Assembly: GCA_017506865.1 (NCBI GenBank)
Contig: JAFCMP010000157.1
Span: 620,001-684,000, forward strand
DNA length: 64,000 nucleotides
Direction: 5' to 3'
Source of the DNA: Tribonema minus
Taxonomy: Eukaryota > Sar > Xanthophyceae > Tribonematales > Tribonemataceae
Positions 12,424-22,700 of this stretch are shown here, piece by piece; within the stretch, counting starts at the first letter, position 1; the number at the start of each line of letters is the position of its first letter. Under the pieces are notes generated by a model. It saw nothing but the letters and a program-made list of their open reading frames with translations, made no database searches and was not told the origin of the DNA. Made by a program: the position numbers and the translations under genes.

Positions 12424-13042
12424 TGTGTCTCCCTGCCGACACACACAACCTGGTCACTGTGCGAGTCACCTTGCAGAACTTCACGAAGGTTCAGCTCAAA
12501 ACACGACGCGTGCACCGCGCACCCCACCTCACCTTTCACTTTTTCCTTCCTGCACATGAAAGCGATTTGACAACGGTCAATACTCTGTGTGCTGCAGAAA
12601 CTCACGACACGATCGGTGTTTACCGCCGTGTGCTGGCACTACTACTAGCAAGAGTGCAGCCCCCCCAAAAAACGCATCGCCTGTGATCACTGATGAGAAC
12701 AACGTGCGAGGTACATCACGCTCTCGGTCGGCAAGCTCATAAACTGCAGCAGCGCTGATGACGAAGTCAGTCAAGACTTGCGCCGCCATCATGCTGCCAT
12801 CCCTGGCTGAGCAGTGCCACGACCGCCATCTTGGTGTGTTTTTAAAATTAGGGCGCTGCTCATTGTCTCTCTTGAAAGAAATTTACCGTGTCAGAAGAAA
12901 GACGTCATCGTTCGCAAGAATAGCGACCCCCAGTCACATTGCTGCACGCATGACAAAAGCCTTGAAGGTGCTTCTTGCGCAGTTGCTAACTTAGAAAGCA
13001 GTAAAGCTCCGTGCCGCACAGCCGTTAGGCATTTCATTGCCT

Positions 13043-13096
13043 GACCTTAACCCTAACCTTAACCCTAATCCTAACCCTAACCCTAACCCTAACCCA
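13043..13096. repeat. Interstitial TTAGGG-type telomere repeats
   Basis: About eight units of CCCTAA-like sequence, the last four perfect. Orientation is C-rich on the plus strand. It sits just before the dispersed element copy. Confidence 0.85.
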
Positions 13097-13189
13097 GTCC
13101 CTAAGTTGTACATGATCCTAGCAAAGTATGCAGTGATGGATAATACATTCTTGAAGTACTACAGTATTCTGGTCATTATGACCAGAATT

Positions 13190-13489
13190 GCTACAAACTT
13201 GCCACTTTGGCAATCGGGTCTTTTGGCAGCATCGGGGAGCAGGGGCGGAAGCTGCTGGAGGCTGTTGGCGACGGAGTATGCCAGCAGGATGTCAGTGCCC
13301 GGAGGAGCGCGCCCTGAAGCTCTCAAGGGCATCGCCCTGGCGCGCTTACGCTCGGCACTGTCGGCAGCGCTCCACATGGCGTACTCTGGCCGTGTCATGA
13401 CACACATGGCAGAATCCAGGGGGGGGGGGCACATGGAGGAGGACGTAGGGGAGGATCCCGAGATGCCATTTGGCGGCGGCGGCGTTTGA
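13190..13489 (+). CDS. C-terminal coding fragment of a dispersed element or gene
   Basis: The plus frame ending at TGA 13487 has a protein-like C-terminus (ALKGIALARLRSALSAALHM, then EEDVGEDPEMPFGGGGV). The same sequence, with stop and 3' flank, is present as a near-identical inverted copy at 47684-47913 in an intron of channel C, and a decayed copy lies at 7420-7495. The upstream part of the frame runs through telomere-type repeats and is not credible coding, so this is probably a 5'-truncated copy of a longer gene or retroelement. The product is unknown. Confidence 0.3.
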   Translation, partial: ATNLPLWQSGLLAASGSRGGSCWRLLATEYASRMSVPGGARPEALKGIALARLRSALSAALHMAYSGRVMTHMAESRGGGHMEEDVGEDPEMPFGGGGV

Positions 13490-13529
13490 GTGGTTGTCGT
13501 TGAGACACTTTCAGAAGTCACACGACATG

Positions 13530-13705
13530 CACATTCCGTACAGCAGCATCAAGTTAGACCATCATTTGGGCTTTTTCGCGCCCTGAGCGAGAATTAATAA
13601 AAAGTACTACAGTAGTCATACGACATGTAGATTCCTTACAGCTAGATGCCAATCATCTGGGCTTTTTCGCCCCCTGAGCGAGAATTAATAAAAAGTACTA
13701 CAGTA
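13530..13705 (+). repeat. Tandem pair of the 3' end of the dispersed element
   Basis: Two copies of a unit of about 95 bp, each with GGGCTTTTTCGCGCCCTGAG (or its CCCC variant), GAGAATTAATAAAAAGTAC and TACAGTAGT. The GGGC/GCCC arms can form a short hairpin. The unit recurs, mostly inverted, at 39176, 42720, 42865, 47684, 47920 and 57780. Confidence 0.8.
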
Positions 13706-14959
13706 GTAGAACGCAGCCGAGCAGACGCCCCAGAGGGGAGGGGCTGGAGGGGACAATATGTTTGGCACTACCACTGTGGCACTGGCATGTGTTGTGATTG
13801 GTGTAAACAGCAAAACAAATGCTGATGGTTATAGACTTGAAGGTATACGCATTGCTTGACGTGTGTGCAACATCCAAGCGCTTGCAAGCACAGAACGAAT
13901 CGGCGGGTTTTGGGAGTATTTCAAGGTGCCCCCCTCCTTCCTCACGCCCCCCAGCGGTATACTATGATAGCTTTAGCTGGCACGACATTGGCGTTGACCA
14001 TGCGTGTACGGTGACTGTAATTACATTTTAATTGCAATGTGCATTCATTTTAAACGATTGTTGTTCATGTTGGGCTTTCATAGATACAGGTCCATACGTT
14101 CATGTACAAAAGCAGGTGTGTACAAATGCAGGTGCAGGTGCTGCTTCTATACATGACCCATGTCGTTTGTAAAATCGTTCTCTCTGTATGTTCCTCAGTA
14201 AGCATGCTCGCGTCCGTACACGTACCACCCAGGACTCGATCCACTCGCAGTCAGTACGGCAGGTCCTCGTCCGTAATTTACAGCCAACTTAGTTGAACCT
14301 AAAAGTTTGTTTGTAAACCATTGCAAGTATATAAGTAACCAAAAATGAGACTTGAACAAACACTCAAGGTTGGTTGAGTTGTTTGAACGCATTGTCATTG
14401 CTACAGACATGGCAAAGCAGCCTCACAGTGACTCAGAGGCTCATAAACTATAGGATTACGAACACGAAGAGCGCAAATCCTGGTTCCTACTAGTCTACTG
14501 CAGTAGATGATCTGGCAGGTTGGCAGCAGAATGAGTCTGGGCGTACTCAATAAATATTATACTCTTTGTAGTGCCCAATGTTTGCATCTCACTGCTGCTG
14601 CCACACTAGTCCATTAGTGTGCAACGCACAGTCTATAGAATAATATATTGGCACCACGCACCGCTGCAGCTCATGAGCTGGCTGCTGGGGTCCTATCATA
14701 TCAATTGCAATGGACCAGGTGTAGCATGTCAGTGACGTCACTCAAGGCTCATGACATGCAATCAGCTTGACAGGCTGAATCGTTGGACCACTATTCCTTT
14801 TTTTTTTTGTAAATCTTTAAAAACGAAAAAGAAATCATTCACCGATTTTTCCCGGACCATTCGACGAACTTTCAGGGAGAGGGAGTTCAACTCGAGAAAC
14901 ACAGAGAGAGACGCAGAGAGAGGCGACCGACACTACAGCCTCTAGCGAGTTCAGCTCTA

Positions 14960-15289
14960 ATGGGATGCGGTGGCAGTGCCCCCGATCGTGACACCACCGT
15001 GGCAGCCAGGGCCAGACATGCACAAGCTTCCACGGCCCGGGGGAGCACCAGGTCCTCCAGGATGCCATTGGACAGGAGAAGCGCAGATACAGCAGCTGCC
15101 CCCAGCAGCGGCAGCGACAATTATTGGCCTGCCAGCCACGCTCCTTACTATGGTGGTGGTGGCTTCGGGGGATACGACGGCGGCGGTCACGGTGGCGGTC
15201 ATCATGGCTGCGATGGCGGCGGCGGTCACGGTGGTGATGGTGGCTGTGGTGGCGGCGGCGACGGCGGCGGTGGTGGCGATGGCGGCTGA
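14960..15289 (+). CDS. Small Gly/His-rich protein with N-terminal MGCGGS lipidation signal
   Basis: Single-exon frame of 109 codons from ATG 14960 (MGCGGSAPDR) to TGA at 15287. Gly2 with Ser6 fits N-myristoylation and Cys3 fits S-palmitoylation, so the protein is probably membrane-anchored at the cytosolic face. Residues 7-60 are Ser/Ala/Arg-rich, then a low-complexity tail of Gly with His, Asp and Cys (GGYDGGGHGGGHHGCDGGGG) could bind metal or be structural. A second gene with the same start motif and tail lies at 17881-18192 on the other strand, which argues that both are real. A TGTAA lies about 160 bases after the stop. Other frames of this GC-rich repeat are also open and should not be taken as genes. 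Function is unknown. Confidence 0.55.
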   Translation: MGCGGSAPDRDTTVAARARHAQASTARGSTRSSRMPLDRRSADTAAAPSSGSDNYWPASHAPYYGGGGFGGYDGGGHGGGHHGCDGGGGHGGDGGCGGGGDGGGGGDGG

Positions 15290-17880
15290 TGAGCTCCACG
15301 GCCATCATCAAGAGATCGCGCAGAAGGCGATACAAGTATATAATGCAGCAGACGCGACGCGCAGCTGCTGCAGTGCACAACAGTAACTGTTGAACAGTTG
15401 CACAACATGCGTCACTCATGTTTATAAGCCAGGCACCAGCGCTTCGCCTTGTAATGCCAGCTTTATCTTGGATGCCTTTGCAAGAATGAGGTCTATTAGT
15501 AAGGCATCATCAATGATGCGCTTCGGGGGTTAGTGTGTCACGTAACACGTGTTTTACAAAATGAACAAGAAAGTTTACATTCGACACAGACTGAGTATGT
15601 AGCATGCGGATATATCCTCGGATGATTATCCTGCATGTACTGCATGCGCTCATTTCCATGGATAGTGTGTGTTTTGCACGATTGTTGCTCTGCATCGGCT
15701 GCCATGGTGGAAATCATGCTTGAGCGAGGAGGTATGGAGACTCGGATCATCATGATCCATCATGCACTGCAAAAAGGTTTGCGCATTGCCAGCACCCACA
15801 CAATTTTTTGCTTTGTATAGTACTCGAAGTGACATGACATTGTGCAGCCCTTTGTTCATCTTGTAGTACCTTCCTAAGTTAAGGTGAAGTTTGCTCTCAC
15901 TGACAGGCTTCATCGTGACAAGCAATAATGTTAGTGTGTAGCCACACACTCAGGCTGTGGCAGTCGATGCTGGGACCATTCAAGTCAAGTTGACTGAATT
16001 CTCATGCAGCAAGTACAGGTACTAGCAGCCACGTGCATCATGCACTGCATGGCACCATGTGACTGCGTGCGCGGCGCTTGCCAGTGGGTCAGTGATTCGT
16101 AGTACTACTCAGAGGCTCAGTAGGCTACTAGTGCATGCCATATGCATGCGGCAGAACCGCCACAGTGACTCTCGCCATGCCTCTGCGTGATGAGTGACGC
16201 TTGCTGCGTGGCCTGAACACAAATTTGGCCCGACCTCATTGGCTGGTTTCTGATTCTGAACAATTTCTGATTCTGAATCATTTCGAACAATTTCTAAGTT
16301 ACCTATTTTCATATGTTCTTCACAGCCCTCTAAAGGGCTGCCACAGTGACCATGAACTAATATGGACATGCGATTGCCCTCATGTAATCTTTGCGCATGA
16401 TCGCTCGCAAAAGCGGCTGTACAAAGCGGAGCTCTTGAAGTCGGACACGCGCTTCTGATTTAGTGTGGCACGTCGCCCTTGAATTCACATGATAAACGTT
16501 TGACACACTGTAGCATGCGGAGACCTTTATGTACATGAGATCATTTTTGTTGTCAATGTGTGTCGTGCACTATTTTTGCAGTGTTATAGCTACTAGTGTA
16601 ACAGCTGCCATGGTCATCATGGCTATGCTCGAGCAAGGACGTAGCTGACAGTGTCGAGATGCAGACAGTTTAACAATAATGTACCCACAATTAGTGAATA
16701 CCTGCCATGGTATATTTCTGTGTGGTGGTCGGCGGCCACCTGATGATACTGGCTGGTGCACTGCATTGCGTGCCATACCTTCAACTTCGGAAATGCATCA
16801 GCATTGCCATCAGACATCAAGCCGGTCCAGCACTGAGTGTTGATTTGCAGAAAGGCTTGCGCAAGTATTTACCCACAGTTATTGACAAGATGCATGCGCA
16901 TTCACTTCATCATCGCTGACATGCTCAAGCGCTGTCAATTCAATTCTCTGCAAACAACACATCATGCTTGCAAGGTGGCTGCATCACTCACTCTGATGAC
17001 ATGATAAATATGTGTGCACCCATCAACTGCAGTAGTATCTATTCAGTGTTGCAGCTACCTAAAGGTTTGCTATAGTATACTATAAAAAGTGTATATAAGC
17101 AATATCATATGATCGTATACACTCAGCTCACCCGGTCCGGTGCAGCACATCATGATGGTTGCCTGGTGAGAATGCCGCTGCAGGTCCCGGCATGAGATTT
17201 ATACTACCATGTATACATATGTCACCACAACACCATAGCAGGCTGATGCAACGCACAACTACTTTTAAACCATCAGGCAACGTTTTGCAAAGTATGAGCG
17301 CATGAACGTTTGTTGCTGTCCTTCCTTGCATGCGCATGCACTGTATGGCATTCTTGCGTTCAGCATTGCAACAAAGCTCATGCGCATGCATGCATGCATG
17401 TACACCTTGGCCGCCAAAACAGCACCAAAGTGCAAAAACGTTGAGACCATGTAATTCCAAATTCCACATTCACGTTTGAAATTGGTTGTGATTCAAAACT
17501 GAATGATAACCCTTCCTGAACCAGACGCGATGACGCCATGTTCAACTTGAACACCTGGCATTTGTCTTCCACGGCTTTGAAATTGCCTTACAGAAGTAAC
17601 TAGATCTCACTATGTCTCAGGCTTGTTCTAATCAGCTGGTCGTGATAACATGCTGGTCAATCACACTTGCAGCTGCTGCAAGTTTCGGGAATGCTCGCGG
17701 AATGATACAGTCGAAAATCACCGCGAGGCGTGGGCGTCTGGCTTCGTGACGTGGGGAGAATGGCATTTGTCTGGACTGTCTGCTTGCATCATCTGCGCGA
17801 ATCCTACCATATATCGACTAGTGTTTATTCCAGATTTTGCTACTGAGTGTGAAGAATCTGAAGCTAGAATGTGCAGCTGC
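15290..17880. other. Spacer between the two convergent Gly-rich genes
   Basis: No gene supported. A diverged direct duplication (about 15525-15800 and 16460-16885) shares GTAGCATGCGG, a TGTGTG..TGCAC block, GCTGCCATGGT and AAAGG(T/C)TTGCGCA. Below 17.6 kb the sequence should contain the 3' flank of the minus-strand gene. Confidence 0.45.
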
Positions 17881-18192
17881 TCATTCGCCGCCACCGCCGC
17901 CATCGCCCCCACCTCCTCCATCGCCCCCACCTCCTCCATCGCCACCCCCTCCGCCATCGCCGCCGGTTCCGCCATCGCCGCCCCCCCCACCGCCACCGCC
18001 ATCGCCGCCGCCACCACCGCCACCACCATGGTGGCCATGGTGGCCACCGCCATCGATGGTACCGCAATACGCAAGACAGGGGCCGTCGGTGCTGACTGCA
18101 CCATCTGTACCTCCACTGGCACTGTCGAATCTCCTCGTGGCGCGATTTTTCCCCTTCACAGTGCGGTCGAGTTTGCTACCACTGCATCCCAT
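17881..18192 (-). CDS. Small Gly-rich protein with N-terminal MGCSGSKLDR lipidation signal
   Basis: Paralog of the gene at 14960-15289, convergent with it. The ATG at 18192 (sequence CCCATGGGATGC) starts MGCSGSKLDRTVKGKNR; the frame runs 103 codons to TGA at 17881. Gly2, Cys3 and Ser6 fit N-myristoylation plus palmitoylation, followed by a basic stretch that would help membrane binding. After residue 50 the protein is almost pure Gly with Asp and a GGGHHGHHGGGG cluster. The frame is open upstream to 18318, but the shared MGC start with the sister gene makes 18192 the better choice. The opposite strand reads as a Pro-rich or Arg-rich frame, which is a shadow of the GGN repeat. A TGTAA on the minus strand lies near 17590. 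Confidence 0.5.
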   Translation of the reverse strand: MGCSGSKLDRTVKGKNRATRRFDSASGGTDGAVSTDGPCLAYCGTIDGGGHHGHHGGGGGGGGDGGGGGGGGDGGTGGDGGGGGDGGGGGDGGGGGDGGGGGE

Positions 18193-19732
18193 GGGAGCTT
18201 GACCCGCTGCTGCCTGCCTGCCTGCCAGACTGCCTGCCCGGCCTACTTCTTCAGGCGTTACTTTCTTCTTCAACTTGAAGTTATGTCGAGGGTTGTGTGA
18301 ACAATGCCGAAGTGACACACTGAAATGATTCGTATTTCGCAGGCTATTGCTATTCTATGTAGCTGATTTGCATATTCAAGTTCAGGTTTTACTTGAACAT
18401 TGTTCACTGATATTTCTGGACTTAAGTTGAAATTGTTAATTAATTAGCTTGGGTGTCCAAACCGGCGCAAGATGCTGTGAGCACACATGCAGCCATGCAT
18501 GCGTATTGCATGCCTTATTCATGAGGTGCACTGGTCAAGTGTGAAAAATCCAATAGTTCTAACCTTTTTTGAGTCGTATCAGTGCACCTGTACTTCAATG
18601 CCTACTCGTGAGCAAACTGCCCATCCGCATTTATTTTGTCATGAATGCCTCGTAGCCGGGAATCATAAGAAATCATTGCTGGTTGCGAAAGTAGTCACTA
18701 CAATGCACACGCAGTCCACCTGCACACAGTGTGGCACATGCGTGTGCATGCGGGTACTCTTTCACGAATGAAATAAAGCCTTGATTTTTAAGGTCAAAAA
18801 ACTCTCTGGCCATTGGCAAGAAATCGGTTCACACAAGCTTGCTGAGGCTAACCTTGAGGGGTTGGGCCCATCACTCTATGATCAAGCCAACAGTGGTCAT
18901 GCTGCAGCCTGCCACTGATCATTATACATTAAAGTCATCTATGGTATATTTCTACTTTTCTGTGACACCTGGGATATCCATATGCATAGCAGAAGTATTG
19001 ATTTCCAGTTACTCTATTGTGAGCACAGCGCATCTATGTGCAACATACCCCAGGCCCTCAGGCCTTGTGTGCTTCCAGTAATGTTTTCTGCTATACAGCA
19101 AAGCACTACTGGACATGTGCCATTGAAGAAATGAACTTCGTGTGTAAGAACAGGGCATCTCAGGCCCGAGCTTAAAATTTTCAAGCATGCACGTTCACAG
19201 CACAGGCATATATAATGTATTTATGTGCATAGCCTCACAGCATTGGCAACATGTTGGTCACAAACTATAACTTGAAGTTGTCAGGCAAGCCGAGGTGCTG
19301 GACATGCTCAGCTAGTAAGAGCTATGGTGCTCCAAAACGTTGCAAACCGTGCCTGATTCAAAGAGACTTGGGTGCAGCAGACATAGACTCGCAGCAAAAA
19401 CATGAGACAAAGTAGTGCAGCACGCGTGCATGCCAAATGACCTAGGTGAGTTCATGCATGGACACGAGGTTATGCACAATGAACGGCAGTTGTTGTTTAC
19501 TGACAAGCACTCACTGGCAGTTGAAAAGCAGAAGTGCAGGTGCAAAAAAATCAAATCCTCATACTTGAATCCACATGTGTACATGGGTGCATTTCATGCT
19601 GCTGTCAATGCGCGTTCCTGCAGCTCTCAAATTGGCGGCTGCTGTCGTTGCAATTTAGTCGCCAGTGCACGGCACATGTACCTGATGGCAAAGTCCGTCT
19701 AGCCGGAGGTACTAGTACGACACACACAGCGT
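18193..19732. other. Spacer upstream of the minus Gly-rich gene and beyond the end of channel B
   Basis: Contains a GGCAGGCA microsatellite patch on the minus strand just upstream of the Gly-rich gene. The missing 3' exons of channel B (rest of S6, C-linker, cNBD, tail) would be expected here and were looked for without success. An open frame at 18487 with CxxC pairs is not considered real. Confidence 0.45.
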
Positions 19733-22700
19733 CTACCTCATGATGGGTTTGAGACAAGTTTGCAATGGCGTTGAACAAGCGAATGCTGTTGTGAGGGTAC
19801 GTATTGATACAATGGAACCGAAGTACAACGTCAAGCGCTGCTGTGAGGGCATGGATACAATGGAACGAGTGATATTGATGAGCGCGCCAATGTGGTAGGC
19901 ATACAGTGACGCTCCCACAAGCATACATGCTATGGCATACCTGTCATGAGGTTTTGAGTTCAACAAAAGTGCTGTTGTGAGGGTACATGTCAATACAATG
20001 GAACACAAGTATAACGTTTTGGTGGAATGGAACAAGTGATGATTGTTGATGAGCGCGCAGATGAGGTAGGCGTACAGTGACGCTCTCACGAGCATACATG
20101 CTATGGCCTACCTGTCACAAACGCCATCAGTACAACGGCAAGTGCTGTTGTGAGTAGGGTATTGTCACGATGTAACAAGTGATGATAATCAGTGTGCCGA
20201 TAAAGATGGCTTAGAGTGATGCTCCCATGAGCATACATGCAACGGCATACCTATGTGTACATAATGTTGACGATGAATGAGTCAAACGGCACAAGCGGCA
20301 AAGTATGTTATGCATGCATCCTTGTCAAAAAGGACAATCCCACTTGCGGCGGACCCGAAGATGGATGCTGAGTCTGTTGTGATTGACCAATACCTTGACT
20401 ATAGTGCCACCCTTGAACTTTGACGAGCTTGTGATGCAGGTCACTGTTTACATTGGAAAGAGAAAGTAGACTACCACGTGAATACGTGCTATGCATTTCT
20501 GCAAGGATGGTGATGGGTGCTTGTGTGAGGATACCAACTTGGTCTCTCTCATATTGAATAAATTAGCAGTGCGCACCTTCCCCAAACATCGAAGAGCCAG
20601 GAAATGGTGATACCCCAAGAGCACCACATCACAAGGTGGCATCAGCAGGGACCTCAGCTATAATACTGATGGGGTGCGATACCCACACAACAAAAATGGC
20701 ATATGCAAAAGCGGGCGTGACTGCTTGCATGGTAGCAAAATGAGGGTATGAGTACTTTCTGGGTATGGTGCAGCTGAATGTGCTGCTGTTTTTCCGGATG
20801 CATTAACACGCCAAATCGCTGGCCTTAGTCAGCGAACCTGTTGACGGGGGCAATGCACACTCAAGAACAATACATGAAAGCGGCCTTGATCAGTTAGCAA
20901 CATGAGTGTCTGAGCGCTGGTATGGTGCAGTTGAACTGGCCTTAGTCACAGCCTTTATGAATATAAACCCACGAGGGCGCTGTGAGCATGAGGTCAATAC
21001 TGCCACTTGAAGTCATCCATCACCAAAGATTCAAGTTGTGACTCACCCCCTTTCTGCAAATGTCACCAGTTCGACATCGCCATAACCTGCCCAAAATCAC
21101 ACCAAAGTGATTGCAGGCACAATCACACGTGAGCAGGGGCGGTACGACACAATGGGTATGGTTCGCAAACCGCCAAGGCTTAGTATGAGCATGGAACACA
21201 CACCCTTTCCTTGTTTAATGGGCTCTGAAAGAAAGAAGGGAGGCAGCAAGTAGCATGTGAGGCAGGCCTCTAGTAAGAGATCAATACTGTGGTTGATATG
21301 TATTGAAAGCTAAATTCAGGGTTAGCGTTTAATAACCTAACCATTACCTCATGCTGGCTAGAGAGGGCTCAAGCAGATTCGCTGCAGCAGAATTGTGCAT
21401 GAGCAAGAGCACTTTGACCACACTTTGATGCAAGTGACTGCAGTTCATGATGGGGGAGTGCCATGAGTGCTCAGCACTTTTTGCTGCCTTGTACATGTGC
21501 ATCCTGCACCCCATCAGGAACACGTCGTCATGCAGTGTTTCCATACGCCTTGATATGTTCATGGACGCCTGGCAAGCTACTTCAAGTGGTGCTTGAACTT
21601 CATGCCTTCAGGCCCGATTCAGGCATGTCTACATGGTATTCGGTTCTGGGCGCTGCCAAAGGTGGCTCAAGCTCGCATTGAAGTTGGGATGATGGTAGAT
21701 ACGGTCTGATTGTAGGGGGCGGTGAAAACAAGGCAAGGGGGAGCCGGGCCTTCTTTGTGATTGCATCTATAGACTGTGGGTGTAGCAGCTGTGCGCAACT
21801 GCTTTTCGTGATGTTATGCAAATACAGAGGCCAAGATGCACTGCTATGTACTGCACCCACCTATAGCACCCCGTACACCCACTGCAGAAAGTCGGATTCT
21901 GGGCGAAAGTCGTTCGTGATCGACAGATATGGCCGATAGAAGCAGATGCTCCAAGTTCACAGAGTGCGACATCGCAGCTCACCCACCTATTGTACTGACG
22001 GTCATGGCAGCCCAGTGCACGCCCACTGCAGACGGTCGGAGTCCTGACTGACGTCGTTCACATGATTGAACAGGTATGGCCAAAAGAAGTAGATACTTCA
22101 AGTATGCAAACTGAGAAAATGCAATATGCCCACCTATTGTACTTCAAGTATACAAACTGAGAAAGTGCAATATGCCCACCCACGTACCTGACGGTCATGG
22201 CGACCCAGTATACCCCATACACCCCCTGCAAAAAGTCGGAGTCCTGGCCAATGTCGATCACGTGATTGTACAGATATGGCCAATATAAGTCAGTACTTCA
22301 AGTATACAGACTGAGAACTTGCAGTCCACCCACCTATCGTACTGACGGTCATCGCGGCCCAATAGATTCCATACACCCACTGCAGAAAGTCGGAGTCCTG
22401 GCCGATATCATTCGCCTGCCGAAAGTCGTAGCCTTCGCCCGCAATGTTGGCCACGATGAACAGCCCGCAGCCCATGACGTGCAGCACCAGGGGTAGCATC
22501 ACGGCAAAGCGCGCCAGTTGGATGGCCTCGTAGTTGACCTGGCGCGTGCGCTCGTACTGCTGCAGCAGGTGCTTGAGGGAGAAGCTCTGGAAGAGCCTGT
22601 TAATAGGGGTATGTAGGTAAGTAATCAAGTGAGCCAAGTTTGGTCGTTGAGGGCAGAGTCAGGTCAGGGGCTCACAGCCACAACGGAAGCAAGGGTTGTC

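Larger units (their letters stand above)
12424..14959. other. Upstream region of channel A; repeats
   Basis: No full gene. It should hold the channel A promoter just right of 12423 but no clear core element was recognised. Telomere-type repeats (13043-13096), the element fragment (13190-13489) and a tandem pair (13530-13705) fill the middle. From 13.75 to 14.8 kb nothing is seen. Confidence 0.45.

Noticed and set aside
14957..15420. His/Arg-rich and Ala-rich frames over the plus Gly-rich gene
   Set aside because: Other-frame readings of the same GGC-rich repeat; no start or composition shared with the sister gene.
17837..18202. Long Pro-rich and Ala-rich frames on the plus strand
   Set aside because: They are shadows of the GGN repeat of the minus-strand Gly-rich gene; the MGC start shared with 14960 favours the minus frame.
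18487..18771. Open frame with CxxC pairs, like a zinc-binding end of a transposase
   Set aside because: Only one frame with scattered Cys, no other transposase parts, no terminal repeats seen.
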